From assembly GCA_016584495.1 (NCBI GenBank), contig WAID01000001.1:1798001-1862000 (forward strand): a DNA stretch of 64,000 nucleotides, read 5' to 3'. Of the stretch, positions 35,050 to 47,356 are shown piece by piece (position 1 is the stretch's first letter; each line of letters starts with the position of its first letter). The position numbers and the translations under genes are program-made. Under the pieces are notes generated by a model, which worked only from the letters and a program-made list of their open reading frames with translations, was not told the origin of the DNA and searched no databases. Origin of the DNA: Celoporthe dispersa (Eukaryota; Ascomycota; Sordariomycetes; Diaporthales; Cryphonectriaceae).

Positions 35050-35517
35050 GCGGCCGTGCGGGAGGAAATTGCTATTGCGGAGGCGAACGCGCTGGCGGAC
35101 CTGCGCTCTCTGATGGATGGGACTGCTGATGACGGCGAGATGCACGATAGCGGTGTGCTGATCTGCATGGAGGAGGAGCAGCAAGACGGTGATGAGCACG
35201 TGCCGCCGGCCACGGAGGCCACACAGGGACAGCAGCTGCCTGGCCTGGCGCGGGGCCCGAGGAACACCCTGGGGCTGGAGCGAGAGCCTGTGATCTCAGC
35301 TCACAGGATGGACGAGGCCATTCAGGAGGCAAAACTCCGGGCGGCGGATCGCGCTATGAGCCGGGCTACCATCCTCGGCCGGGCGGGCGTGACGCCCCCG
35401 GAAATTCAGGCGGTGTTGGATGAGGCCCGTCGGAGGCAGACTCTGCTACGAGAGGAGGAGGAGGAGGAGGAGGACCTCCAGGGCTGGGTTGATGCAGGAA
35501 ACGAGCTGTGGCCTTGA
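35050..35517 (+). CDS. Coding-like ORF immediately after SNX4
   Basis: About 154 codons, in the frame that carries the corrected SNX4 stop and starting right after it. The reading has good codon use and protein-like text: 'VREEIAIAEANALADLRSLM', later 'GRAGVTPPEIQAVLDEARRR', a Glu-rich run and 'GWVDAGNELWP'. The first ATG is at 35113. There is no room for its own promoter beyond SNX4 sequence. It could be a C-terminal extension of SNX4 (if the frame break lies after 35049 instead of before it, the TAG is never read), a readthrough extension, or a separate small gene. No family recognised. Confidence 0.5.
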   Translation, partial: AAVREEIAIAEANALADLRSLMDGTADDGEMHDSGVLICMEEEQQDGDEHVPPATEATQGQQLPGLARGPRNTLGLEREPVISAHRMDEAIQEAKLRAADRAMSRATILGRAGVTPPEIQAVLDEARRRQTLLREEEEEEEDLQGWVDAGNELWP

Positions 35518-35839
35518 ACATCGCGAGCTCTTCTTCCCTTCTCAAGAAGGAGGTCGTGGAAACAACGGCGCATGGTCTGGATAGCCGAAACGTGGGTCGT
35601 GTGGGAGGTGGCGGGCAGAAAATTGGTTTTAGTGCTTTTGAAGATGATGCCTCAAACGTTGAAGAGGCTTTCTCTTACTCTTTTTTATTATTCTTTTGCG
35701 ATTTCCTCTTAATTCTGGCGCGAAGGGGTTGGGTCCTGGAAAGAAGGGAAACGGACTCGAGGCGTTACTGGAATCAAAGGGAGGGACGCGCTGAAGCGTC
35801 CGTCCACTGGGTTTGGTGTTCTCATTGGAAACTATAATG

Positions 35840-35880
<41 letters not shown>

Positions 35881-36678
35881 TGCCTTTTCCCTCTCTTAAG
35901 AAACCCCCACCCTCCCCAAAGCTATTTCATCACAATCACATCTCAATTGTTGTATGTCTTCTCTTCGGTGGTAGACAGATTAGACTATTCTTGACTCGAT
36001 TAACATGTGACAGGAGGCTCCCCATCGCCGCTATACAATAAACACACAAGAGACGCAGCAGTACCAGTCGGATCCTCGCTCCCTATACACACACACACGC
36101 ACACACAATCCCAAAAAAGGAGAGAGGGAAGAAAAAGAAAAGAACCTGGTGGTTGTTATATGATGATGTTCAGGTCAAGTACTTAAAAGTAGTATGCGTG
36201 CTTTCTTTCATGAGGGAGATGATGCCAACGCCAGCCCGTCCGTCCGTCCGTCATACAACAAAACGCCACGACCCCCCCCCCCCTCTCCATACATCATGTG
36301 CCAGACTTGTTTCCACCAATTTTTTTTTCCTTTTTTCCTTTCTCTTTCTGCTCATGCTTTTTTCTTTGGCTTGTTGGCAGGAATTGGTCGGTCGGATGGG
36401 ATAGGCTTCCTCCCTCCCTCTACCCCGATCGAGGATGCGGTCGAGGAGGTACTTCATCCACGCGCCCAAGATGGTTTTTTTTTTTTTTTAAAGAGAGAGA
36501 GAGAGAGAGTTCATTCCATGTCACACCTGTCTGTTTGTCTGCCTGTTCTTCTATCCATGCAAGAAAAAGTGAGGGAAAAAAAAACCACCAAAAATGCACC
36601 CGCTCCTCGCATGCACACACTGGATTGTATCAGGCGCGTGGCGCTGAGCTGAAAAAAAAGGGAGGACTCCATCTGTGT
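35518..36678. other. Intergenic with microsatellites
   Basis: Lies between the convergent 3' ends of SNX4 and KEX2. It contains a perfect ACT repeat (35841-35879), an AC run (36088-36108), C- and T-rich runs near 36272-36345, a T11-type run near 36477-36489 and GA repeats (36493-36508). No gene seen. Confidence 0.6.
35841..35879. repeat. (ACT)13 microsatellite
   Basis: Thirteen perfect ACT units in the SNX4-KEX2 intergenic region; a likely length-variable locus. Confidence 0.9.
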
Positions 36679-39416
36679 TTACCGCCTTCCAGCGGCCAGC
36701 GCCTCCCTCTCATCGCCCTCGTCCTCGCTATCACTGCCCAGCACATGCTGGTCGTCGTCGCCGAGAGCCCTCTTCTCTCTCGCGGCGGCATCACCTCCAG
36801 GGCTGGCGGCGCCCTCGACGCCCTCCTCGTGGTCCCGGTAGAAGTGGCCCTCCTCGTCCTCATCATCGCTGCCGCCGGCAAACGCGTCGTAGAGCTCACC
36901 GCCGCGCGTGCGCTTCTTGCCGACTGCACCGGCGGTCTTCTCGCCGCCCGCACCAGCGGTGAGGCCCTCGGCCTCGGCCTCGTCGAGGAGCTCAAACTCG
37001 TAGTTGTCGCGGGTAGAGTTGCGGAGGCGGCGGCGGCGGGCGGTGAAGAGGTAGACGCCGAGGCCGGCGCAGAAGATGAGGATCAGGGCGAGGGCGGCGT
37101 AGATCCAGGCCTGGGCGCGGGGGCCGACGCCAAAGGTGGGCAGGAAGCCAGGGAGCCAGTTGGAGGCGGTCTCGGTGGCCTGGGGGGACTCGTCGAGCTC
37201 GCCCGTGATGGGGTCGCCGGCGGCCTGGGACGGCTTGGCGTTCACGGGGCGGTCGGGGTGGTCGGTCGGGGTGGCGCCGGGGAGCTCGCCGGGGGTGTGG
37301 AAGCCGGCGGGAGGGGTGACGGCCGTGGGCGGGATGGTGGTGGTGACGATCACGTCGTGGTCGTCGTCGTCGTTCTCGGTGGGCATGGGGAGGAGCTTGG
37401 CCTGGCTGGCGTCGATGGACTCGCCCCAGAGCTTGAGGTGCCAGTCGACCCAGGTGCCGTTGTGCTCGTTCACCTTGGTGTCCCTGACGATGACAGTCCA
37501 GGTGCCGAGACCAGACTCGCCCCTGCGTGGAGATGTTGTCAGCTGCGAGAGCACTATCTTGGCACGGGAGGTAAAACCACCAGGCTGAATACATACCAGT
37601 GAACGACGCTCATAAAGGTCCAGTCGATGTACCCAGAGGCCTCGTTGTCCAGGCGGCGGGGGACCGAGAGGTGGCTGATGACCTTGTTGGGGCTGACCAG
37701 GTCGACAGACAGATCCCCCCGGCGGGTGTGGTCAACGTTCATGGTGACGGTCACATGCTCGACCCGCTTCAAGTTGGCCTCCTTGAGCATGTCCGGGGTC
37801 ACGTCGAAGCTGACGGCAATGCCCTCGTCGCCCTGGGGGATGGCCTCCTTGACATGGATCCAGGGGTGAAGAACCAAGACTGGGGGTTGACGACCTCCCA
37901 GGTCTTGGCCAGCTCGACGAGGCCGTAGCTGTCAATCTTGCCGTACCCGAAGGTGTGGCTGAACTTCTTGCCGATGAAGGTGGTCTGCCAGCTCCCGTCG
38001 TCCTCGTTGATAGGGACGGCAGAGTTGAGGGCGAGGTACTGCATGTCCCTCCAGGTGATGTCGGGTCTGATCTCGAGGACCAGGGCGAAGATGCCGGCAG
38101 CCAGGGGAGCCGCGGCAGAGGTACCTCCGTGCGCAGAAGTGCAGGTGTTCTGGCCAACGTCCGTGGTGTGCTGTGTGTGCGCGCAAGCACCAGAGGTTAG
38201 TACGAGAGCCAATGTCTTAAGAGGCAACCGGGGGCATGTGTGAATCTCGTGTGTCCCCCCGACTTACGATGCTGTCGCCACCACCGCTGGAGTAGGTCAC
38301 CACCAGGTTGGCAGAGCAGGCCTCGGAATAGTAAGGATGCTCGCCCTTCCTGTCCACGGCGGCAACCGTGATGCTGTAGATACTGTTGGTGTAGCCGTCA
38401 AAGTTGCAGTTGTCATCGCTGGCGGCGCCATTGCCACTGGCAAAGACGTAGATGTTGCCCAGCCCGTTGCGGCCGTTCTGGACGGCGTTCAGCATGGCCC
38501 TGCGGATCAGGACGCCGGGCGCCTCCATGGACCGGCCGTCATCGGGAGGTCCCCAGGAGCACGAGTAGATATCATTGTGGGCCATGTCGTAGTTCATGGC
38601 GATAGCCTCGTCGGCATCCGTGATCATCTTGCTGAGGATGCGCAGGCCGGCAATGTTGGAGTCGTAGGCGACGCCCACGCCACAGACGTCGTTCTTGACC
38701 GCCGAGACCTCTCCGCCGCAGCGCGTGCCGTGCCTGTCGTCCGAGAGCCGCGGCTCGGGCAGCTCGGTCTTGTCGTTGAAGTCGTACGAGCCCTGGGCGT
38801 AGAAGTTGTCCTTGAGGTCGTCGCTGTGCATGTCGAGGCCGTCGTCGACGATGGCCACGGTGGCGTTCTTGCCCGTGATGCCCTGCAGCCAGACGCCCGA
38901 GACGTTGACGTCGTGGCCCTCCTGGACGACGTTGAGGAGGTGCCACTGCTCGTTGAAGATGGGGTCGCTGATGCCGAGCGTCGACATGAGGGACTGCTGG
39001 TTCGCCACCAGCACCGGGTTGGAGCTGGTGTCGGCGCGCCCCTCGAGGCGGGGCCCCGCGAGGTCGGGTATTATGCGCTTCTCCCAGGGGTCGCGGAGCT
39101 CCTGTCTCTGGGCGAAGCGGACGCCGTCGAGCACGTCACGGCCGCTGCTGCTGGGCCCCTGATCCCTCTTGCGCCGCCTCCTGGCCTTGATCTCTGTGTT
39201 GACCACGTCGTGTCCCGACCTGGCCCCCCTGAGGACGAAGTGGTCCTTGAGCTGGCCGAACTGGCCCTCGTTGCGCAGGCCGAGCCTGGACGCGACCTCG
39301 TCGGCATCGGTGCGGTCGTCGAGGTGGACAACGTAGAAGTCATCACGCTCGTGGTGGAAATGGCTGGCTCCGGCGACGGCTGCGAGGCCGAGGCCAAGGA
39401 GGGCCGTGATCTTCAT
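36679..39416 (-). CDS. KEX2: KEX2-type kexin proprotein convertase
   Basis: Late-Golgi serine protease that cuts pro-proteins after dibasic sites. 855 residues with one base restored. Signal peptide 'MKITALLGLGLAAVAGAS'; pro-region with basic cleavage sites ('KARRRRKRD', 'DPWEKR'); subtilisin domain with catalytic Asp ('VAIVDDGLD'), His ('DDRHGTRCGGE'), oxyanion Asn ('YVFASGNGAASDDN') and Ser ('AHGGTSAAAPLAAG'). A P domain and a Pro/Thr-rich stalk follow. One TM helix is seen ('WIYAALALILIFCAGLGVYL'), then an acidic cytosolic tail with 'NYEFELL', a tyrosine-type TGN retention signal. Exons 38268-39416, 37597-38170, 36679-37522; introns 38171-38267 (97 nt) and 37523-37596 (74 nt). One C is missing in the run at 37863-37866 between 'PQSWFFTP' and 'WIHVKEAIPQGDEG'; exon 2 length is off by exactly one, which confirms the loss. 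Start ATG 39414-39416. Confidence 0.95.
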
Positions 39417-40398
39417 GGTCCCGGGGTTTGCGGCTAAGCGGTGTTGCACATGGGATGCCGGTTTTTCTTTTTCTTTTTCTTATTCCGGGGAAGAAGAGAT
39501 CTTGGCGTCTCTTTATTTTATTTTTTTTTTGGGAGGAGGGAATGTAGGCGGAAAGAGTGTTTGGAATACGAATTGGTCGGTCGAGGATCGGGAGGGACGT
39601 CCTCGCCCAGGAGTTTCGAGGAGGGCGCTGGCTTTCGAAGATGCTTGCGTGGCGAGTATCGATTAAAGGGGCCGAGGCGCTGTAAAAGGGACAAAGAGAG
39701 AGAGAGAGGGTGGGACGAATTAGACGCCGCGCTGGCCTGGCCACAAGCACACAAGAACACAGACACACACACACACCTCTACACCTCTGAATCGCTGTAC
39801 TGGAGGACAAGAAGAAGAGAGAAGAGAAAAAACGACCAGATACGGAGAGGAAATGAGCGGAGTCGTTGAAAAGAGAGGAGGTGGAGAGTTACGTGGCAGC
39901 GGACATGTTGTTGAGTAGTAAGTATTCTTCTCTTGTGCCTGGGCAGTGGTTTGAAGGTTCGTTGCTCTGTTTCATGGGCCCCATGGGATGGGTTTCGTAG
40001 CGTCACAGTAAGACAGGCTAAGTCCATTACAGTGGTCCCTCAGCGGTCCCCCCTCCCTCCCTCTCCCAGGTGGTCTCCCAAGAGGGCCAAGCCTAGAGGG
40101 CCAAGCCTAGAGGACCAGCCTGGAAGTCCACGGTGTCCTCGTCCCCCCCTTCGCGGGGCTAAGCACAGACAGGGCGACCACCCCTGGTCCTGTCTCGGGC
40201 GGCTTACGCTAGCGGCCCTCTGCTGTGACCTCTCCATCGCGCCTTATTTGAGATCTCAAAATAGTACATGAGTATATTTAGAGCGGATCTGCATGCGCAG
40301 ATAGTAGTATGTCTGCCGTTGAAGGCTATTTCAAGACCTCAACTGTGAATGCCTTCTTCGCTTCAATTTGAACACTTGAGAAACTGATCGTACATCTT
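39417..40398. other. Intergenic, KEX2 promoter side
   Basis: No gene. Pyrimidine-rich leader on the KEX2 strand, T/C runs 39467-39531, a GA run near 39695-39707 and an AC run near 39763-39775. Confidence 0.55.
40081..40121. repeat. 14-bp tandem repeat, about 2.9 copies
   Basis: Unit AGAGGGCCAAGCCT at 40081-40094 and 40095-40108, followed by a diverged third copy. Confidence 0.75.
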
Positions 40399-41187
40399 CT
40401 AACGGCGGATCCCCGAGACCATCATTGCGTGACCGTCACCGTCGTCGATCAGCGAGTCGAAAACGTCGGCGTAGCACAGCAAATAGTCAGCTTTCGGCAC
40501 GTTCTTCAGCTGCAGGTCCGCATAGTGCATCATGCCGCATATTCCACCTTCGTGCAACATGTTGATGTCTTCGCCATCGGCGTTACGTCTCCCGGCTCTC
40601 AGGAGAACGCTTCCGCAGACACTATCGCGGATATTTGGCTTTGACCTCACATATTCGGCGGTGGTCGCGTATACTCCCTGCTCGAGCTGGATGTATGTCT
40701 GGCCGAGTTGAGGCTCCATTTCCAGGTCAGTAGGTTCGCCCTTTTCGTGGTAAAATTCGCCGCGACCTCCCACCCTCTTGACATAGCGGCCGCCCATGCC
40801 CCGGAGTATCTGCTTTCCGACTACGAACGAGTCAATGATGTAGAGATCGCCGTACTTGCAGTCTGCACTGTGAACAAGCTTCTTGGGCTCAGCGTCAATC
40901 TCCATGAACTTGTTCTCGAAGGCGACGTCGCTGTTCAACTGAGCAAGGGCAACATCGGTGTCACCAATGCGCTGGCGCACAAAGCCAACGTCTGTGCCGG
41001 GATTGCCCTGAAGTACCTGGAACTTCTGCTTCGCATCAGGCGTCGAGTGGCCGAAGAGATCAGGAGCTTCTCTAGCTAGCGACTCCCAGCAGTGGTATGA
41101 ACATGTGAGGCGCTTTTCACCATTCTTCTCGACGAGAATGCCAGCGGTGACCCGTGATGTCGAAACATTTCGAAAGCTTTTTCTCAT
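40399..41187 (-). CDS. Trypsin-like serine protease-type ORF, 5' end in a MITE-like element
   Basis: 262 codons. The arrangement suggests a chymotrypsin-fold peptidase: His32 in 'LTCSYHCW', Asp78 in 'IGDTDVALAQL', Ser193 in 'RDSVCGSVLLRAG', spaced as in that family and followed by 'GGICGMMHYADL'. This is motif-level inference; I do not recognise the exact family and have no alignment. The predicted first residues 'MRKSFRNV' are encoded by the inner edge of an inverted-repeat element (41165-41359), and true protease sequence seems to begin near 'STSRVTAGILVEKNGEKRL'. The natural 5' end is therefore probably lost or displaced, and the gene may be dead despite its open frame. Codon use is less GC-ending than in the neighbours. 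Confidence 0.55.
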   Translation of the reverse strand: MRKSFRNVSTSRVTAGILVEKNGEKRLTCSYHCWESLAREAPDLFGHSTPDAKQKFQVLQGNPGTDVGFVRQRIGDTDVALAQLNSDVAFENKFMEIDAEPKKLVHSADCKYGDLYIIDSFVVGKQILRGMGGRYVKRVGGRGEFYHEKGEPTDLEMEPQLGQTYIQLEQGVYATTAEYVRSKPNIRDSVCGSVLLRAGRRNADGEDINMLHEGGICGMMHYADLQLKNVPKADYLLCYADVFDSLIDDGDGHAMMVSGIRR

Positions 41188-41359
41188 ACAAAAGTTTCAA
41201 ATTTAAAAGTTTGTTCAATTAAATTGAAAGAATATTTTATTTAAAGATTATAAAATTATCTTAAAATTTTGAAGGAAAAAGTTTTCAATATTTCTATTCG
41301 TTATTTAATTGTTTCAATTTGAAGTTGGTAGTTTGTAGGAGAAAAAGCTTTCGAAATGT
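41165..41359. mobile_element. MITE-like element with 21-bp perfect terminal inverted repeats
   Basis: Positions 41165-41185 and 41339-41359 are exact reverse complements over 21 bp (both contain AAAAAGCTTTCGAAATGT or its complement). They enclose 153 bp of very AT-rich sequence, unlike the GC-rich surroundings. The trinucleotide GAA flanks both outer ends (41162-41164 and 41360-41362), fitting a 3-bp target-site duplication. No coding capacity. Small size, inverted termini and duplication fit a non-autonomous DNA transposon (PIF/Harbinger- or CACTA-like by duplication length only). Confidence 0.7.
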
Positions 41360-41362
41360 GAA

Positions 41363-42320
41363 ATGTTTTAATCTGTAAAGGGTTTTTGGCACTCACTGCG
41401 AAGGAACGAAGCAGTGTGCTAGGAAGGCTAGTGCCCATGGGTAATACTTGCTATGGTAGCAAGCGTAGGTTACTTCTCACTCCTTCCTCGACCTCACACA
41501 GACCACACACACACGCATTATGTACCATTACACACGGCCTGACCTTGGCTGTGATCCCTGCAAGCCTCTCTCTACAGGCACCCCCCCCCCCCAAGCAAGG
41601 TAGCTAGGCTTTCTTTTCTTCTCCATCCCCGATTCGGCCAGCATCTCGGCCTGCCATCTTATCTCGAATCCTTTTGTCGTCGTCAACCACCCCAATTTTC
41701 CCTTTTCGCCAGTTTACCCTCGCGTCTGACGACGGTTTTCCACCCACTCGTCATCTCGTACCTGTTGCCTGTTTGGCTATACCTCGAGCTTGCAGACCTC
41801 TCATAGCCGTCATTTTTTCCATCGATTTACCTGTTAAGCTCGTCGTCGCCTCGCCTCAGCTCATTTGACCTCGTGAATCGGATTCTCAGCACATCCCACT
41901 CACACTTCAGCCGCTCGTAGTGAACAGCTGATGGGACCCACCCCTGCCTTCCCTACCACAGCTTGAAGGTATCGCCAATATTTACGCCGCTCACATCCAC
42001 ACGGCCGTTTCACTCGTTCGCGCTGTGCATGCACCCCATCACCCACTCACGACGCTATTGCGATTCGCCTTCAGCAACCGCTGGGCGCTTTTCTCGAACA
42101 CATCCACCACGGCGCTAACCTCCTGTTCTGTCCCAGCCCCCTCCCATTGTCTGCTATGGAAACCTGCATGACCAGTCCCAGGCTTGGCAGGACATAAGTT
42201 TGCGCTTGGTTTGCCCACGCTGCTCTTTCGTCCTTGCGAGTTTACCCGCTGCTGCGCTGAGGACTGGCCTTAGAACTACCCGACCCCCAACCGATCCTAC
42301 CACACACGCCCACGCCCGCG
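41363..42320. other. Intergenic, PhoD-type gene promoter and leader
   Basis: No gene. From about 41460 it is strongly pyrimidine-rich with a C10-type run near 41581-41592, consistent with a long fungal promoter and 5' leader for the gene starting at 42321. Confidence 0.55.
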
Positions 42321-45300
42321 ATGTCTACACCGTACTGGGGTAACCTCCCTGGCCCCAAAATCTCGACCCGCACCCACCACCAGCGCGGCTCTTCTGGCGA
42401 GTACGCCTCGAGGGCACCTGACCGCCAACCTCTGGACCCTGCCGCGCCCGCCGCGCCCCAGCCCAGGCACAATCGGGCCTCGACCCAGACCAACAACTCC
42501 GAAGCCCATACTGAGGCTACCATCAGCCCTTATGCGACGCCCAGAAACTCTTATCAAGGCTCCGGGCCGGGCCCCAGACCTGTCTCCCAGAGCATCTACC
42601 CCCCTGACATCATAGAGAAGCGGCGCCGACGTGCCAGCAGGAACAGGGAGGAGGAGGATGCCTACGTGGTCTCGGGCGCACTGCCTGCAGCCCCTGATGC
42701 GCCCAAGGCCTCCCCGGTCAACTACAAACATCCTTATGGCAACGGCGGACTGCCCTACGTGCTGCCCAAGGCCGATCAGGATCCGCAGTCCGACATCCCT
42801 CCGAGCCCAGGCGTCCTGGACCCCGATTTCTACAAGCCGCTCAACGTTGTCGACCGAACCAAACGCGCAAGTCAGACGTCCAACCGCCGGGCGAGTAGTG
42901 GCAGCACCGCCGCGGCAAGAAATGGCAGTATAAAGGAGGCCGCGAACGGGCACCGCAAATCTTCTCTGGGGAACGAGGTGGATCGTCGTTTGTTCGCAGA
43001 TATGCGCTCTCCTCTGCAGAAACTTGAGCTGACGCTCGACAGCATCACGAAGGAGGAGAGGCGCGCGCGGGTCGAGGCCGCAGAGCGCAATGCACGAGAC
43101 CGGGCGCTGTCGCGAGGAGGCACTGACAAGGACGGCAGCCAGACGCCCACGGTGCGGTTCAAGGACCAGGACGCAGAGTCCGACTCGGAAACCCCTCGAA
43201 TGCAAACTCACCCCGAGCCCGTGTCTGCTCGGTCTACCATGGCGCCACAGGGCGTGGCCAAGGTGGTGGAGGAGCCGCAGCGTAAGACACAGCGTCAGGT
43301 GCCCCACCAGAAAAAGAGCCCCAATCCCAAGGCATTTGGCGACATTGACGTACAGGAAAATGATCCGATGCAACGCAATCTGAGCTTTCGCGAGCGGGCG
43401 GCGCGGGATGACATCAAGTTGCCAGACGGTGGATCCGAAATCGATTCTCCGGCGACCCTGCCTCCGACCACCCCGACGAGTGGTGGCTTCTCACTGACAC
43501 GACAAGGAAGCAATAAGCTGAAGAAAGGCCCGCCTGGAGATCCTTCGTACCACCGGAGGAACGAGGCCGACAGGAGTCATGGCCAGGTCGCGCCGGGTCA
43601 GTCCCGGGGGCACCTCAGTCTCTTGGGCCCGCCCAAGGCCCCGGCACCGCGGCTGTTCCCGCACCGGTGGGTCCACAGCACAAACCCGCCAGCGGGTCCG
43701 CGCGTAACAGGGTCCCGCCGCCTCTCAACACGGCTGTCGCTGTAAGCCGGCCGCCTCCACAGCAGGTTCTGCCAGACCATGACGACGACGACGACGATGA
43801 TGATGATGACGATGATGACGACGACGACCTAGACTCGCCGATCACGACTGGGGACTCTGTGAATACGGCTAAGCAGCAGCCAGGCCTGGTCTCTGCGCGG
43901 ATTCCCCCGCCAACTCATTCCCCTTTACGTCCGACCCTCCACAACAGAGCCCTGCGCCGAGAGTCAAGTTCGACACGGGCACAGAAGCTGGGGCAGGTCG
44001 TCCTGGCGACGGCTCGCACCATGAACATCACATGCCAGGGTTCTTCCATCGCCATGACTATAAGCCTGGCCAGGGCTTGTACAACCCGCCCAAGTACTTG
44101 AACGAGTGGAGAAAGGGTACTGTGGGGACGCTTTCTGGGACGCTGCTTGAGCTCTCGGATGAGGTGACACCTACGGTGGACAAGGGCCAAACTTGGTGGG
44201 AGTCGCCGCCGTCTCAGCGGCGTGGCAGCATCTCCTCGCGACCCCGCAAGGCGGAGGCTTTTGACGGGGAGTATGACGAAAATCACGGTATGCAACCCTT
44301 ACATGATTTAGCTGGTGCTGCAGGAAGAGAGAGGGCTGTCGCCCATGGTTACCGTCAATCATGGCCTGTCCATGACAGCAACAACGACGTGATCCCGCAG
44401 GCACATAAAGCTCTTGGTCATCAGGCGACGGCCGGTAAACGCAAAGCGAGGCGCGAGACCCGTCCGAATTCCATCGGGCGGCCGTTGGCGCCTCAAAGCG
44501 AAGATAAAGCAGACATTTGTCCCTCGTTGTTTTGTCCCTGTCTTCCATCTCGAGCTGCTTCCCGTTCGAGACAGCCTCCTGGGTTTACCTTGCTGACCCG
44601 AGCGGTGCGGATGGCAACCCGCATACCTGATCATATAGCTCCTACAAGATTCAAGCCGCAGTTGTATCTGAAGTGCGGCCCTCTACTCAGATATTGCGGC
44701 ATGCGGACTGAGCGCATCACCGGTCGCTCAGCCCGGAATGGCCCAGCTATCGAGCGGGAGTTCTGGAGGGGTACTGTGATGATCGTGACGACTGATCGGG
44801 AGTCATCCTATGACATCGCTCCAACCTTGAGGCTTTTTGCACAGCCGATCGAGAACCTGCCGCCTCCCCCGGCAGAGGTCCATGGAGAGGTGCCGCCAGA
44901 GTACGTGGACCCCGTCGCAGGGCTTCCTAAGCTGGGTCGCAGCGGCGAGACGCTGTACGTCCGGCCGGTCGATCACCTCGATGAGGGTAGGGATCTCTCG
45001 CGAGAACCCAGCGACAAGGGCCTGTTCGAGAAGACACGCAGCCCTCCGGATATGGACCTCCCAGAAGGAGCTACCGATGCGCCAGGGTCTTTCGCAGATC
45101 GCAAGAAGAGAGCACCTCTCGACGGAGAGAAGATGGGCAAGTACAAGGACATCCGAGGATACCGCCTGCATGCCGAGCGAGGCTACACGTTCTGGCGCTT
45201 CAGCATCGAGGTCGAACTGCGCGACAAGGAGCAGCGGATCGCCTACCGCATCAACCGCGGACCTGCAACTGGCTTCTGGGTCCCCGCCAAGGGACAGTCG

Positions 45301-47324
45301 ATGAACATCATGCTCCATAGCTGCAATGGCTTCAGCTTGTCTGTGAACCCCGACGAGATGAGCGGACCGGACCCTCTATGGCGCGATGTCCTGAACAACC
45401 ACCAGAGCCGCCCCTTCCACGTCATGTTGGGTAACGGTGATCAGCTTTATTGCGATGCAGTGATGCGGGAGACGAAGCATTTCCAGGACTGGCTCATGAT
45501 CCGGAACCCGGTGCACAAGCAGCATGCGCCCTTCTCACCCGAGATGCAGGACGAGCTGGAGGACTTCTACCTAGAGCGCTACTGCATGTGGTTCTCACAG
45601 GGTCTCTTCGGCCTCGCCAACTCGCAGATCCCCATGGTGAATATATACGATGATCACGACATCATAGATGGCTATGGCAGTTATCCGCACCATTTCATGT
45701 CATCGCCTGTATTCTCGGGCCTCGGGAACATCGCCTTCAAGTACTACATGCTGTTCCAGCACCAGAGCATCGTGGACGAGACCGAGGAGACAGAGCCGAG
45801 CTGGGCTCTGGGACTGGAGCCCGGACCGTACATCCACGAACAGAGCCGCAGCTTGTTCATGTTCCTCGGCTCCAAGATTGCGCTGCTGGCTGTCGACGCG
45901 CGGACGGAGAGGACGCGCGACCAGGTTGTCAAGGAAGACACTTGGGACAGGCTGATGGAACGCTGCTACAGCGAGATCGTCAAGGGCAAGACAGAGCATC
46001 TCCTCGTGATGCTGGGTGTTCCAATTGCATACCCCCGGCTGGTGTGGTTAGAAAACATGTAAGTCAACCTTTGACTCTGGCAGGTCAGAACTACCTGGCT
46101 CATCTATTTCACAGCTTGACGTCTCGACTGCTCGATCCCGTGAAGGCTCTTGGCAAGGCTGGCATGCTTGGCAATGTGTTCAACAAGTTTGACGGTGGCG
46201 TCGAGGTCTTGGACGACCTCGATGATCACTGGTGCGCAAAAGAACCACAAGGATGAGCGCAGGATTGTTCTTGAGGATCTGCAGGATCTTGCGGCAGACA
46301 GATCGGTCCGTGTCACCATTCTCAGCGGCGACGTCCACCTTGCCGCGGTTGGGCAGTTCTATTCGAACCCCAAACTCAACCTGCCCAAGCATAAGGACTT
46401 TCGGTATATGCCCAACGTCATCTCATCTGCGATTGTCAACATACCTCCGCCAGATCTCATGGCCGATGTGCTGAACAAGCGCAACAAGGTTCATCACCTT
46501 GACAAGGATACCGACGAGAACATGATTCCCATGTTTGCGCATGGGGTCGAGGGCAAGCCGAGGAACAATAAGCACCTCCTACCTCATCGGAATTGGTGCT
46601 CCATCCGCGAGTACACGCCAGGGCAGACACCTCCTTCGACGCCGCCTGAGTCTCTCTATGAGGATCAGGTAGTCGCTACCTCTCCTGGGGCGCAGGATGG
46701 AGGGCCTTTATCCATAGAGGGATCTCGCGTCGCCTGTCTAAGCGAAACCGCCGCCAAGCCCACCGTGCTGATGTGATCGACTCGCGACCTCCCAACTCCT
46801 CGAAGGCCCCCGGCGGTCTGTTCCGGACACTCTCGTCCCGCGGACGACGCTCGGACAGCGACGTGCCCGCAGGCGAGAAGCGGCCCGGTACAGGCAGACG
46901 TACCCTATCTCTCACTCGCGGCGACTTTGGCCTGTTCCGCCGCGGGAGTAAGTCTCGGGAGAAGCCCAGGCCTGACGACGGCGGCATCAACGGAACGTGG
47001 GGAGACGACAGCGATCCTGAGGATGGCCGCTACGAGCACTCGTCGGATCGAAGTGGCGGGGGCGGTTTTCTAGGCGCCATTGGACTTAGGGGCGGCGGCG
47101 GTTCCTACGAAGAGTTCTCCGAGGGCGACGACTCGTACTTCACCGCTGGCGCGCCTGCCAACACGGCGTCTACGTCTAGGCCGGGCCCCAGTGCTACCAA
47201 GGCGGCTCGGCTCTTGGGCGAGGAGGCGCCTGCTGCTTCGTACGGTCGCGGGCTAGACGGCCAGCCGAGGGGCTACGGCGTAACGACTACAGTGACCGGG
47301 CCGGCGCAGCAGCAGCAGCAGCAA

Positions 47325-47356
<32 letters not shown>

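Noticed and set aside
36298..37602. 434-codon plus-strand frame, and a 366-codon one at 38337-39437
   Set aside because: Both are antisense to KEX2 exons, which are confirmed by catalytic residues and in-phase introns.
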